Assembly: GCA_019671135.1 (NCBI GenBank)
Contig: JAHRHY010000023.1
Span: forward strand, 620,001 to 684,000
Length of the DNA: 64,000 bases
Direction: 5' to 3'
DNA from: Linnemannia hyalina
Lineage: Eukaryota > Mortierellomycota > Mortierellomycetes > Mortierellales > Mortierellaceae
Numbering within the stretch: position 1 is the first letter of the stretch; every line of letters starts with the position of its first letter. Positions 1-12,644 of this stretch are shown here, piece after piece. Made by a program: the position numbers and the translations under genes. The notes under the pieces were generated by a model. That model was not told the origin of the DNA. It did no database searches and saw nothing but the letters and a program-made list of their open reading frames with translations.

Positions 1-500
1 GAGATGAGAAGAGACAGAAAAATGGAAGCGAGAGAGAAGAATTGATGGAAAAGAAGGAAGATGAAAATCACAACAGAGACTACAAAGTCTAGCTGGCGGA
101 GCAGGCAAGAAACTGAAGGAGGATCGTGTGTGCAAAAGAGATTGCCTAGACACGCTGACCATACCCGCGCACTGTGCTACAGTGCCTCATTTTTTTTAAA
201 AAAAAATCTATGCTTGCTGAAAAATGACGCTATAGTTGTTGTTTTCTATGAACTCTGGCCTTCTTCCCTTCCTCCTCCCATTGAGTTCATGACACGAGAA
301 CTGATATGAAATTTCCTTTCTCCACATTCTTCTAAATTGAACCATAGACTTGGAGGAGATTCTTTAGCGTGAGGTTGGTCAGTTGTCTGGAGGAGAGTTG
401 CAAGTCCGATATGTAAGTCGAACCATCTAATTGTGATGTGCTCCGTGTTTTTTGTCGGGGATATTCATGCATGTCTTAGCCGCAGTATCAAAAAAAGCAC
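1..500. other. Left-edge intergenic sequence
   Basis: I see no coding region here. The first 120 bases are purine-rich and the rest has ordinary mixed composition. The open frames are short and lack codon structure or recognisable motifs. The only nearby coding-like signal is the WD40 relic that follows. Confidence 0.5.
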
Positions 501-519
501 CCTGACGCTAACCCTGACT

Positions 520-985
520 TCACCAAGTTGTAACCAGATCGCCACCGCACATGGAAACAAGAACATTCGACTGTGGATCGATGACAGTGGAGAGATTTGG
601 CAAGCCCTGAAGCATGACTCTGGAGAATTGATTACTTTGCGTTTTCATCCTGCGGCTGGTGGATCGCGACCTGCGGCAACAAGTTCGCTTGTGATCGGAG
701 TTTCGTGGCAGCGGATGGAGTTCAGGAGTGTAAATGTGAGTTGAAAATGACCGCAACGTCATGAGCATTACTTGGAGACCCAGCACCTTGGAGTTTGCTA
801 CCGGTTGCCAGTATGGTTTCCTTCGAGTGTGGAGAGTGCAGACCGGATCAAGTAACGTGTCGGTGCAGTTGGTTTGGAGCACAGGTTGACTTTATCTTTG
901 CCACAGGAAGAGCGATAGCCGGCGCAGGTGGCCTCAGCTACTCCAACCACCGATTACATTTGCAGCGCGGTGCTACAGGCGGATC
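520..985 (+). pseudogene. Decayed WD40-repeat fragment (NLR-like C-terminus relic)
   Basis: Three consecutive blocks read as WD40 or post-WD40 protein, each in a different frame. Bases 525-650 encode IATAHGNKNIRLW followed by an H-bearing linker and LRFHP. Bases 746-870 encode VMSITWRPSTLEFATG followed by LRVWRVQTG and QLVWSTG, ending in TGA. Bases about 930-985 encode GLSYSNHRLHLQRGA. The pattern (repeat ending in a W-R/D core, then a Gly-Leu-Ser...Asn-Arg...Gln-Arg-Gly-Ala tail) resembles the C-terminal end of the WD40-bearing NLR-like proteins expanded in Mortierellaceae; that comparison is from memory. Two frame changes, an internal stop and the lack of an upstream NACHT or NB-ARC region indicate a non-functional remnant. 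An unusually intron-split gene is the less likely alternative. Confidence 0.6.
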
Positions 986-999
986 TCCACGGGACATGA

Positions 1000-1485
1000 G
1001 GACACATGAAAGAATGAAAGAGAAGGAGCAGAAAGATATTTGTTTGCGAATAAAAGAAACAGTAGCGAATCATGATTTTCAGTTGGAACCAAGAATCTAA
1101 CAAGGGGCACGCTCGAGCCAACAAGTTGGTAAGTGATCAGTGCCTGAGACGAAACAAGGATTGGTGGCGCAAATCGTGTTGACAACTGATCAGCAATGCT
1201 CCTTGCTCGTCTAACTCACTCTCTTACTTGTTTTTTCACCTCTATGCAGATTGCACTTCAGAACATAAACGCCTTCAGAGGAAGTACATCAAAGAAGCAT
1301 TCTCGGTTTTGTTGTCTGTTGCGTTTTTATTAGTGTCATAAAAAAATGTTATAGATCTCGGTAATCCAGATAGAAAAAAAAGAAAAAAAAGAAAAAAAAG
1401 AAAAAAAACCATGCCTGTTGTTGTTGTTTCCTGTCGCGGAAAGATAAGGGTATGTGCCATCCCGCAGAGAATGATAATGCATTTT
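1000..1485. other. Intergenic, with A-rich minisatellite
   Basis: No gene is visible. Bases about 1373-1409 are an (A)8-G type tandem tract just downstream of the Hsp70-like gene, which is transcribed from the opposite strand. A 17-bp segment near 1155 (acaaggattggtggcgc) recurs near 17188. Confidence 0.5.
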
Positions 1486-3742
1486 TTAATATGTATCAAC
1501 AGCATCGAACTGAAGAATAGTGCTGTACACCTTGTCGCCAACAACCGCCTCGGCCTTGATCTCGTTCAGACCAAAGTTCATGTTGACCTTGACCTTGACC
1601 TGTTATTATGAAGTAGAAGTACAAAAGTGGAACAATTAATTAGCTGGTCCAATTTTCGTCGACAGAAAAAAAAATGTGAGACACGACATATCCCATGTAA
1701 GAAGTATTTCCAAGAGGGGTATATACCATGGAACCAAGACGGGAAGTGGACAAGTGGGGACAAGGGATGGGGATGTCGGCCAATTTGGAGACTCCTGCAT
1801 CGGTGGTATATCTTGGCGGCTCGTTGTCGGTGTCGGCGGCGTACAGGGCAATGTTGTAGTCCTCGGGCGCCTCCGAGTACTTTGTGAACGAGAACTCGCG
1901 CGAGATGCACTCGTCCACATTGAGCTTTTGGCCCTTCTTGACATAGGGCGAGAAGCGGTCGATACACCAGACTCCGTTGACCTCGAACTTGCGCTTGGCC
2001 AAGGGATCTTTGCCCTTTTCGAAAGGCTGGTCGGACGAAATACCGTAGCAGCGACGGGCAATACGCGACGTAACCACACGGGGGTTCAATCCGACACAGA
2101 CAGCGCCACGGACAACAGCCAACTCGGGACGAGGAGGGATCGAAATGAGGCCGACCTGGTTGCTGAACTGAGCTTTGACTCGGCTGTAGAGGTAGTTGGA
2201 CGAACCGAATCCTCCGACCAAGAAGATGGCAGCGCAGTCCTTGGCCTGGGTCAATTGTTCCTGAATCAACGAAAGCACATCCTTGACGACGGGCTCAAAG
2301 ACGTTTTCCTTCAATTCCGCAGCGGTCAAGACCAGGTAACCATCATCGATACCGACTGCCTCGGGATCCTCCAAGTCGTCAAAGCAGCGGTTGGCGGGGA
2401 GCTGCAAGAATTGATCCTCGAGTCCGTCGAACTGGGGCTTGATCACGTCGGCAAAGGTGTCGACAAGGTTGGGGATGATGTTGGCGGGGAAGTTGGCGGC
2501 GTGGTGTCCAAACTTTTCCTCGAGGAGTCTGCGCATGTGGCGGTCGAGGAAGACGGAGCCGCAGGAAGCACCGTGTCCCTTGGTGACCTCGGACAGACGA
2601 CGTCCGGCGCTGGTGACGGCGATTTCAAAAACGATGAGATCGACGGTTCCACCACCGGCATCGCAGATCATGAATCGGTCACCGTTGCCGAGATCAAACT
2701 GGTCGCACTTGCGCTCGCAGTAGAGGGCAGCGGCTTCGGGCTCGGAAATGAGCATGAGTCTGTCAGGATGATCGGTGTCCTTGATCAGGTTGGCCTTAAC
2801 GGCTGCCTGTCGCATGACGTTCTTGGCTCTGTCGGACCACATGGCAGGAACGGTCAGACAGTAGCGAAAGTGGTCGCGCTGAAAGTTTTTAGCGAACCCA
2901 CGCATGATCTCGCCGACGACGTATTCATGGAAGGCGTCGAGGTAGTGGGAGATGGCCTCGAGGACGGTGATGTCGACGTCGAGAGGGGCGGATTGCTGGT
3001 TCTCGTCGAGGTGGAGTTTATATTGGTAGAGGAGGGTGTGGTGTCTGGCGGTGGGCTTTAGTGTCTCCATCTTTGCACGCCAGCCCCATGCCACCAGCTT
3101 GTTCTCGGGGTCATCCTTCTTGTACAGGTTGAGCGTTGGTGTCTTTGGGTACTGGATATTCTGCTTCGGCCTATTTGTTGGAGCGATGGTTCATTAGCTA
3201 TTTGTCGTAGATAATGAAGAGTAGAAAAAGAGCCTTCCCTGTGGCAACCAATTGGCGCTTTATGTTCCATTGTTGAGTAGTGTGAGAAAAAGGAGTGTGC
3301 TGTGTAGTGTATGTCTGTTGTCTGTGTGGAGAGGGAGTGGAGGAGGCTTGTTGTTGTTTGTGTAGCGTAGGAGGAGGAAGAAGGAAGGGAGCACATGGAT
3401 GGATGATATACATACCAGCTGGTGATGTCGATGACCTCCTTGTCGTCCTGGGCGTAGGCGTATGCGCATCCCCTATTAATATGGAGGGAATAACAAGAAA
3501 GAAAAAAGAAGAGCAGGGGGAGGGGGAGGGGAGGAAAGAGGAAAGAGAATAGAAGAAAGGAGGACACAGCGTGAGTGAGCAGCACGTACCGCAACAACTG
3601 GTCGTATGACCTGTTTGCTGCTAATCAATGTTCATGCAACCAAGTGTGAAGCGTAGAAGGGATGAATAAGTTACGAGAAGGTGGTTCCAAAGTCGATGGC
3701 GACGACGATGGGATAATCCTTGGGGTTGAAGGTGGATTGCAT
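1486..3742 (-). CDS. HSPA12-type Hsp70-family ATPase
   Basis: This is an actin-fold ATPase of the atypical Hsp70 branch (HSPA12-like), probably cytosolic. Exons on the minus strand are 3675-3742, 3416-3472, 1727-3170 and 1486-1599, giving 560 residues, and all junctions keep frame. Visible nucleotide-binding motifs are AIDFGTTFSGCAYAY (about residues 16-30, spanning intron 1), LTVPAMW (about 147), ISEPEAAALYC (about 183), CDAGGGTVDL (about 211) and FLVGGFGSSNYL (about 360). The C-terminus ends in QFDAVDTY, without the EEVD tail of canonical cytosolic Hsp70, and has no clear substrate-binding helical lid, as is usual for HSPA12 relatives. Client and pathway cannot be read from sequence. The N-terminal ATG was chosen because it places the phosphate-1 motif at the start, as in the family. 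Related paralogues are numerous in Mucoromycota. Confidence 0.9.
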
Positions 3743-5411
3743 CTGAGAAAAGGAAGGGGGTGATCCGTTGGATCAAATGGGAAGAATGGAGTGGTGGAAA
3801 GGGTGAGTGAGTGTGGGAGTGTGAAGGAGTGTGAAGCGTGGCTTTGAGTGCCTACAGAGTTGAGTAAGGGGAAGGGAAGAAGGGATGGAAGGGAAGAGAG
3901 GCGATGGATGAAGATGAGATGAAAGGTGTGATGAAGGAGAAAGGAAAGGGAAGGGAAGTTGGGTAGTGTGGGTCGGAGAAGAAGAAGAAGAAGAAGAACA
4001 GAGAGAGAAGGCGGAAAATATTAATCTCTTTTGTATGTTCTAGATGGGGAAGCAAATTGCTTGGCCATGACCCATCGAACATTGACAAATAGGTAGGGGT
4101 GCATGGATATATACACATATTACACAGGTCACACTCGGACATGGCCACGGAACAGGGAACAACGATAGGCCATGGCACAGAGCATGGTGTGTGTTTGTTA
4201 GTTTAGAAGACTGAACATTGCCACGGTCTTAGTCCTTCTATGCCGTGTGCATAATCGCAACAGGATCTTTTATCACTCGCCATGTTGGTCAACAAGGGCT
4301 TCCTTCTCCCCATGTTCAACCACAGTCCAGGGAGAGGGCTGTTTTTGTCCTGTCAGCAGGCCAATTCTTTGTATCCTCACTCTCATCTCGTATGAAAGTG
4401 GCTGAAGGGAGAAGGTCAAAGCCGTTCTGTGCGCCCATCGATGTATGAATATTTGCTGCGTGGAATAATCGAACACGCTCGAACCATCCACGCCTATGAG
4501 GATGACAAACACTACTTCATACTTTTCGTTACCAAGGATACATGTACTTAATAGCACGCAACCGCACTGGCATTCCCAAGCACAGCCAATGACGACGAGT
4601 TGACAGTTGACACGGATCGACCTTGCTTTGCGAACACTTTTTCATCCATGTGCATGTCCATGGACCCCGCTTTCTTCCCTCTTTGTTCGCCTCTCACCTC
4701 CTCCCATGTTCCTTTTGTCGTCATTCGAATTCGAATGGCTAAAAATAACATTGTCGTTTCGGTGAACAAAATAGTCCATGTAACCGTCTTTTATGTGTAG
4801 TTGAGTGGTCCCAAGGGTAATAGCCTCAATCAGCACAGACAATCCATATACCCACACGCGTAAGAGTGGAAAGAAGGGTGTGTACCAATCCCCATCAATT
4901 TGCCCATTGGGTTCTTGTCTGTAGGTGTGACAAAGGAAAAAAAAGTAAGATAAAACGAGGCGCACCATTTGTGAGCATGAATGTATCTGTCTGCTTACCA
5001 TCTTCCTACTTGTTGCATACCCTGCCTGCGTGTGTGTGTGTGCGTGCTTTTCCTTCCACAGCCCAAGCTTCAAAAGCAAAAAAAAAAAAAAAAAAAAAAA
5101 AAAGTCCACAACCAACAACAACAATTGCTGTTTCCTTTTCCCTTTCCACCCCTTATTCCTGCCACCTTCCTCCTCTGTTCTTCCTTGACCAATCCAAATA
5201 TCCAAATTCAATCCCTGCCTTGGCTTATTTCACTCTTCTTCTCTTCTTCCTCCTTCTTTTCTACTCCTCTCCTCTCCTTCTCTCTTTCCCTCTTCCGCCT
5301 TCTTCACCTTCAACCCCACCTTCACCTTCAATTGCTCTCACACACCCTCTCAACAACCCTTACAGATACCCCTCAGCCCACTCTCTATCCATCACAGCCA
5401 AAACAACAAGA
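3743..5411. other. Divergent intergenic region with poly-A tract and CT-rich leader
   Basis: This region separates the minus-strand Hsp70-like gene from the plus-strand coiled-coil gene and so holds both promoters. Bases 3770-4015 are GA-rich. Bases 5078-5103 are an uninterrupted run of 26 A. Bases 5220-5340 are strongly CT-rich, typical of fungal 5' leaders just upstream of the ATG at 5412. No coding exon could be supported. Confidence 0.6.
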
Positions 5412-7320
5412 ATGAACCAGCCAAAGGGAGTAGCAGGACAAAAGTCGACCTACGTCTCGACCCCACCCTCTCCCGACACCCACACCCTCTCAAACCTCGA
5501 CAACTCAAACTTCTACTCCTCCCCTTACATTGAACCCAAACGAAAACACTCGACCATGCTCCCCTCCCCGCCAGTCATCCCCGTCCTCAAGGATCAGGCC
5601 ACAAGAGACTTTTTCCACCTCCCCTCAGACGACGACATGCCATATGCTTCAGGGATCAATCATTCAAGGACAGCACCTTCTCATCACCCGTCACCTACTA
5701 CCTCTTCTGCGGCTGGTTCTAATCAGCCAAAGGTTAATATCCTGATGTCTTCTCCGCCCGGTCCTCGCGCTTCTCTTCTTGCCCAGTTCCGAACTCTTGA
5801 TACCGAGGGTGAGTAATACTCTTTTTCAGGAAAAAAACAAAAAAATAAGTATTGGTTTCTGGCTTAGGTGTGGGTAATAGCAGTTGAAGCGTTGTACGTG
5901 TTTCGACATACGGTTGAAACATATGTGTGAAGAACAGTAAGCAGCGCTGTAGGATCCTGCGCCTTTGTCCTTCTTTGTCGTTTTCGTTCCTTTAAAAGAA
6001 GAACAAGCATATGTGCCTTTGGTTGGAGAAAACAAGCATGTTGGTTCCCGCCAGCCAGTGCGTGTGTGAGCAAGAAGGATAACTATAAACTCGTCTGTCG
6101 ACTCATTTGCCTTTGGCTGACCTTTTATCCTCCGTTCCCGCGCCTTCGTGATAAAAAAAACAGATAGGTACAGAGTGAATCCCGCGGATGTCCCTCCTAG
6201 ACCCACCTCGGCCAACGCAAACCTATCAGATAACGCACTCCGAGGACTCAAACGACTCTCAAACGAAGCCCTCGCAACAAACCGTGGAGGCTCACCTGTC
6301 TCTGCACCCATCGCCAACAGTACTAATGGAGGAGGAGGACACTCGGACAATAACAGCAACAACAGCAACGAAGAGGATCAGTTGCGGCTACTCTTCCAAA
6401 AGATCGACTCCCTCAACGAAAAGAACAACAAACTCGAATACAAACTTGCAGAGTCGGCCGAGCAGAGGCGGTATGCCGAACATGAACAGCGTCAGACGCG
6501 CCAGGCCTATGAACAACTCACCAAGGAGAAGCACGACCTCCAGGTCAAACTGGATGCACGGGAACGGGATTACCAAACAATGTCCAAGAATTATCTGGAG
6601 CACGTCCGCCTCATCCGCGCCACTGATGACGACCACTCGACCATCATCGACCGGCTCACACAGCTCAAGACGTTTATCGAACAAATGGTCCGCAAGGCCC
6701 AGGGCTCACGCTCCTGCAATCTCAACCGGACCGCCGCAATCGATTACCTAAAGTCTTATGGACTCCTCGAGACCTTCCCCATTGCCGAAAAGAACCTCGA
6801 GCCCTTCCACATCAACCTCTTTATGGAGTCCGTCGTCATGAATGTCCTCGTCTCACGGTTCTTTGACCAGCCCCTCTGCTGCGTCTTTGAATACAACAAG
6901 GGATTCGCACAGATTTATGACTGGATGAACAGCCGGAATCATTCCCAGGCTGTGCGATGGCGCCAACAACTCTGTCTCATGCTCACCCAGGATCCCGAGA
7001 TAAAGAGCCGACAGGAGAAGGAGGTGGCAATGACCGCCGATGCGTTGACGGAGCTGATCACAAAGGTCTACAATGGCTCGAGCGAGGGCCTCAAGATCCG
7101 CGACATCTGCAATAGAGCGTTCGACCTCTCAGTGGCGATGACGGGAATAGATTCGGTCATCAAGCCTTCTGTCCCGCCCCTCAACATGCCCTTCGACGAG
7201 GAGTACATGAAGTCGTCGCTCAAGAGTAACCCCCAGGGCAAGATCGCCCTTGTCATCTTTCCTGCATTCAAGGACCAGGAGGAGAACTTTAACATCGGCC
7301 CCAAAGTCTGGTGCTACTAG
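5412..7320 (+). CDS. Coiled-coil protein with conserved C-terminal region, function unknown
   Basis: Two exons (5412-5808 and 6164-7320) encode 517 residues; the phase-1 junction makes a GAT codon and restores frame. I do not recognise a named family. Residues 1-130 are Ser/Pro-rich and likely disordered, with several SP/TP sites (STPPSP, LPSPP, SSPPGP). Residues about 195-280 form a strongly charged coiled coil. After it comes a hydrophobic, Leu/Phe-rich C-terminal domain of about 220 residues, containing VSRFFDQPLCCVFEYNK and YDWMN, that looks globular and more conserved. The last residues are GPKVWCY. There are no membrane segments or signal peptide. The architecture (disordered N-terminus, coiled coil, helical C-terminus) suggests a scaffold or cytoskeletal regulator, but that is only inference. 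The frame is open upstream of 5412, but that part is CT-rich leader without an ATG. Confidence 0.85.
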
Positions 7321-7571
7321 GGTTTGAGGATCATCAGCATCAGGACGGTTGGAGGCCTCTCAGGAATTGTTATTATTTTCCTCTTGCAGCAACCAGCAGC
7401 CAGCAACCTCTCCTATACCCAACAATTCTCCTTCTCTTTATCATCCTGATTCGGCATTGAGGATCAACCCTTTTCCTGATGAGTCCTGTCACCTCCCTTT
7501 CCATGGGCGTGGCGGGCTGACGATTGTTTTTCGTCCTTTATTTCATCCAAAAAAAATATGCCGGACAGATG

Positions 7572-7577
7572 AATAAA
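7572..7577 (+). terminator. Poly(A) signal AATAAA
   Basis: A canonical AATAAA lies about 250 bases after the stop of the coiled-coil gene ending at 7320. Confidence 0.5.
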
Positions 7578-7599
7578 AACCAAGCATCCTTATTTTCAC

Positions 7600-10500
7600 A
7601 CGTCTGGCGTTCGTGAATCAACGTTTTGGAGTTGAAAGTACTGGCTTACTGGAGTGGCTGGTTGTCCCTCTCCTAACCCTCGATCATCTCCGCAGGTACC
7701 AGGCATGTTTTCAGGACTGAAAATAGCAAGGCTGGTTGGCTGGTTGGCTAATACTGTTTTGATGGTACCAATTGCGAGAGCAAGAAAGTAAAAAGGTCCG
7801 CCCGCTTCTTACCTCAGACAAGATTATGGATCTGGCATAATTGTGCAAAAGAAGGTGTGAGGAGTACTTGAAGGCGTTTACGTGTTAGATGGAAAAAAAA
7901 CAAAATTTCGACCCATGCTCTCGCTGTGAGTCGATGAAATTGTTGTAGTTGTTGTAGTTGTTGACAAGCAGCACAGTTAAGAGTGTATGTAAGATCAGGC
8001 TGGTAAAACGTACTGCATGAACGGGAGGCAGGGGAAAAAAGAAGGGGGGCGTGAAGGCGGTGGTGCTCAGCCCAGAATAAGCATAAACAACCTACAAGAG
8101 CAACAACCCCCATGAAACAAGGCACAGCACAAGTCCACGTAAGATCCAGGCACGCCCATTTAGAAATAGCAGGGACAAGCCTAGACTCTAGCTTGACTGG
8201 AATCTTACCTTCCTCGCCCTCTACACACGTTGTTTATCTTGCTGCAGGTGTGTTGTTATTGGTGTCACAGCAGCTTTCCTTTTTTTTTTTTTGTGAGTTC
8301 GACTTCGACTCCTCGGAGCAATTTTCTGATTCTTTGGACCAGAACGACATAAACATTGGAGAAACGATGGGAGGCGGGAGAGATGCTCATGCATGTATGG
8401 GTGGGAGGTGAGATGTAAAAGAAAAGCAATGGATGCATCACTTGAATACCGACTCACTTCCTCACTCTTCACCTTCCCCCACAAAACGCACATGCTTATA
8501 TGTCTCTGCTTCCATTAAACAAGAAACAACAAACAGCAAATGATCTATACATGTATGAGAGCATGGAAGCGAGGCAAAACAATAACAATAACAATAACAA
8601 ACAAAGACAACAACGGGAAGGAGTAAGAAACCGAGGAGGTGGAAGAAGTATAGACAGAGTACGGTGTGGGTAGTGTGATATGAAAGCGACGAGAGATAAG
8701 CATCGGTACGATGGATCTGGACTAGACTCGACGTCTTTTTTCTTGCTTTTACCCTGGTTCCTTTGTAAATAAGATGTCGTGTTTGTTGTATGAACTCTGC
8801 GTAGTGTGTGCCTTCATTATTAAGCACCTGGATGCCACGCTGCCTTTTCAATGCGTTCATACTGACCCGAGGAGATTTGTATTTCATTGTCAGACCAGGT
8901 TCAACTCATATACTTTTCTCGTGGTTGTGTACGCTATATACACGTAAATGGCGAAAGGGCATATCCCATCGTAGTCTGGGAGATAGCGGCAATAAAAAAT
9001 AGGGGTGAAGATAAATTTGAGTAGCAAGGGATGACAGTGCGAAAGGAAAGAGAAAAGGGATGAGTGTGGTTGAGTGTTTGTGTTCTTTCGACTCTTAACG
9101 ACAGGGCATTGTTCAGCGGAATGTTCTCCTTCGCAGGGGCAATCGGACCGAGAGTCTCACTTTTTACTCTAACATGACAAAGAGCTCAGTATGTGTGAAG
9201 GTGAGGGTAGTCGTGAGGTTGAACAGGTCCCAAATGTCACCTCACTGACCCCAAATTCTTCTATCCCCTCATCTCGTTTTTTCTGAGCATGAGTGAGTGG
9301 AAGAGGACGAGAGCGGATGTTTACTTCGCAAAGATCGCAAAACTGAAAAGAAAAAAATGAGCGCACAAAGACGAAACCGTAAAAAAATGTAAGAAGTGTG
9401 CTCAGGTTCTGGGCACGAAAACGAAAGTGGTGAACGAGAAGGAAAAAAGAGAAATCCAATGCCAGTGGCATGGACGACGGTTGAAACGACGAAATGAAGG
9501 ATAATGGGTCGCTTTAACAACACGAACGAACTCGAATTTGTTTTATCATCTGAACGGTCGCGGCCCGGTCGTCTTTTCTTCTCTTTGTTGTTCGTAACGG
9601 ACGCTGACTATGCCATTTGACTACGTGGAAGACAAGGACAAAGGGGCAGACAGGTGTGTACGTCTTTACAGGACTTATCACAAAAATGCCGCACCATTTC
9701 ATTCCCTCATCAGCGCGCCCGTGTATGCGTAGGAGTCGACAGGGGTGCGTCCGATAACTCCTCTGTAGAAAAACTAATTGTTTAGTTTGCAATTGACCAC
9801 AGCGAAGCTGACTACGACCATCCGTTTCGCCTCAATCCCTTCTTTGCCTGCGCCTCTGATTGACTCTTTTTTCTTTTTTCGTGCCTCGCCCTCGGCAGCG
9901 ACGGCGGCGGCTGTGGTGAATATTTTTCTTGTCTGGAGTTATTCCCATTCGCTCGATTAATTAAACCGCGGCACCCCTCGTTTTTTCTTTCAACTCCCCC
10001 TATACTTTCACCCTCGTTTTACCACCCCCTTCCTCAGTTCGGATCGGAGAGATGGACGAGAACAAGAGAAAAGGTGAACGAGCCCAAAGCCAAGAAAAGA
10101 GAAGGCTATACCTACTGTGATCTTTTTGAGCTCGAGTCAATTGTGTGTGCTCTCTCGACTTCCAGAAATGAGTGTCGTTAAGGCTCTCTCTCTCTCTCTC
10201 TCTCTCTCTTTTCCATTCTTTTTTTTGCCGCGAAAATAAGAACGAGAGAGGGAATCGTAAGCAAAAGAGCGAGAACATAATGATGATGGCTGTTGTTGTT
10301 TGAAGAGAGAAAGAGTGTATAAGTCAGGATCATAGCACGCATTGAGATTAGTGGCAAACCATGAAGCTGCTCATATTTTCATCATTTTAGCGACAGCGGA
10401 GAATTGAAAAAATATAATAAATGGTGCCAAAGGAAAGGCGATCAACGACCAGATGGGCGGGATGGTGGGGTTGAACGGTATCGCACTAATAGGATTTGGA

Positions 10501-10640
10501 AGAGAAGAAGGAGAAGAAGGTGGAAGGAAGAGTAGTAGACAAGAAGGAGATGGGTAGTGTATGTCTGTTTGTGGGTGTACAATTAGTTATATGGCCATCC
10601 ATTGATGTCTTTTTACTGTCATCGTTACCTCTTTTTCTTT

Positions 10641-10686
<46 letters not shown>

Positions 10687-11597
10687 CGACAGTCGACATG
10701 TCGATGCCAGTTTTGCTGTGGGCAGGCACTAGCTGTGGGTACACCGACACCAACAACTTTTCTCCCACTTGTTTATTTGTATGACACCATTTTGTTGTTT
10801 GGAGCAATGTTGTTTGGACATGTTTACACTGAGCTGATGCCTCTTTGCAGTAACCCTATGCCTCGCTCTTTTTTCTTTCTTTTCTGCGGCCTACTCGTTT
10901 CTCTTTCCCTCTTTCCCTCTTTCTCTCTTTTCTCCTTTGTTCATTGCCACCACTTTTAACTTTATCTCTTTCTTCATCTTTTCACCTCTTCTCTACTTCC
11001 TTCACTCTTCTCCGCTTCTTTCCTCTTTCTTCTCTTTCTTGATACCCCTGCTCTTGCCTTACTGCCCCATCCTTGCATTCAATTCCCACCCATCCTCTTG
11101 CTCGGCCCTCTTCTTCTCAACTTCCTCTCACGATCATCTTATTTCGCTCTTTCATTGCTGCACCGACCCCCCTTCTCACTCTCTCTCACGCACATACACG
11201 CAGCCTCCACCCCTTTAGACCATCGCTACCACCTTGGACCGTCTATAACAGACAGCGATCTATATTCTCCTCCTCCTTGCAGCATCATCAACACTCTAAA
11301 CCAACAAACCAGTTTCCTTTCTCAACCATCTAGGATAGGGGCATCATCAAACAATAGAACAAAACAGAGGCGAGACCTTTGTGCACATTCTCCCTCCTTC
11401 TTCCCCTCTCTCCCTATCCTCCGTACCTGCGCCGTCGAGGCTCTCTTCCTTCACTGCCTCTCCTTCCTTCCCTCCACTTACTGCTCCACCCCGGGTCCTT
11501 CTCTCTCCCCTCCACTTTGTTGGTGACAATTGATTGAGATCGACCTCTTGCAGCAACACCAGCAACAGTAACACCAACCACAACAACCACCGCAACC
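7600..11597. other. Gene-poor region with microsatellites
   Basis: About 4 kb with no coding exon I can support: open frames are short, lack domain motifs and are broken by homopolymer runs. It contains a (CT)n run at 10182-10209, a (TTG)n run at 10641-10686, and a CT-rich stretch from 10870 to 11530 that is probably the promoter and leader of the downstream gene. The TTG run produces artificial poly-Leu or poly-Asn frames, which should be ignored. Confidence 0.55.
10641..10686. repeat. (TTG)n microsatellite
   Basis: About 15 perfect TTG units lie in non-coding sequence. The tract is a likely length polymorphism. Confidence 0.9.
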
Positions 11598-11759
11598 ATG
11601 TCGAATATATTGACGCCGATTGTGGCCAGGTACAGCCTCTTCTTTACGCTGGCCATGTGTTCGTCCTCGAGCATCTCCCGGTCGAAACAGCCTACCCATC
11701 TGGTCCAGACACTCCTCATCGAGGCCCAACAGCGGTATCAGGATAAATCCACTGAAAAG
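11598..11759 (+). CDS. Candidate first exon of the large Asn/Gln-rich gene (54 codons)
   Basis: An ATG in good context (caaccATGtc) opens 54 codons, MSNILTPIVARYSLFF through QQRYQDKSTEK, ending in phase 0 at a donor aag/GTAAAC. The N-terminus is hydrophobic with basic residues following, which could be a signal anchor or a mitochondrial presequence. A matching phase-0 acceptor, cacag at 12317-12321, lies just inside the next long frame and would join KSTEK to LRALIRHLST with a 562-base intron. The alternative is that this short frame belongs to the untranslated leader and translation starts at 12307. The choice rests on splice consensus alone. Confidence 0.45.
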
Positions 11760-12306
11760 GTAAACAATTCTTTTATTCGACAAGAAAGAGCTGATTTTAC
11801 AAGAGCAGAATCGAACAACGTGAATGAAGCGTTGGTCCTTTTTACTTGCGATGGCTATGTGTGTCCGTAGCAGAGAGATGATGTCTAACCGTTGTTCTTA
11901 TTCTACTATTCAATTTTATATCATTACCCCTTCGACCCTTGGACCCACCTACTTATTCTCCCTCACACAACCTCAACCCTTTTTCATCAACCGTACTCCC
12001 TCCCTTCCCCTCCTTCCATCTCCTTGCTACCATAATCCTTTCTTATTTGCGCATGGATCGTCTGTTTGTCCCTGAATTACTCTAACCCTTGGACTTTTTC
12101 GACTCTTTCCTGTCAACTTTCTTGGACTTTTGTACTCATCCATCTACAACCACAACAACCTTTTATTCACACCATGGACAACAAACAAAACAAACTAACC
12201 AAACAACAAACGACTATGACAAAATGGTCAATTGGGGAATTACAACTATTATTATTATCTAATATGAACTGAACTACTTGGATACTGCTGCAACAATAAT
12301 AACAAA

Positions 12307-12592
12307 ATGGCTTGTACACAGTTGAGAGCACTTATCCGGCATCTTTCAACCACATCGACATCATCCTCGTCCTTATCTCAATCTGCAGTCTCCTCCTCCC
12401 AGCTCACTTCATCTTCTGGCGCTGGCTCCACAGAAATCTCATCTCCGTCCTCGTCCTCCTATATTCAACCAGCAGCAACAGCAGCAGCCCGCATTGAACC
12501 TCCTTCATCTTATTTGGAGGAGAAGGACATGCTGTCACTTCCACCCCTTCTAGAACAGCAATGGCAGGAAGGCTCTTTTCTTGCTGCAGCAC

Positions 12593-12644
<52 letters not shown>

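Noticed and set aside
1676..3061. 461-codon plus-strand frame opposite the Hsp70-like gene
   Set aside because: It is the antisense of a GC-biased real exon; it contains no domain, whereas the minus strand carries all Hsp70 motifs.
4866..5411. N-terminal extension of the coiled-coil gene
   Set aside because: The frame is open but starts from GTG, crosses a run of 26 A and is CT-rich leader sequence. The first ATG with good context is at 5412.
12312..12497. Open frame with an apparent membrane helix (IDIILVLISICSLLL)
   Set aside because: It is the shifted frame of Ser-rich coding sequence in the large gene; Ser codons read one base off give Leu/Ile-rich peptides.
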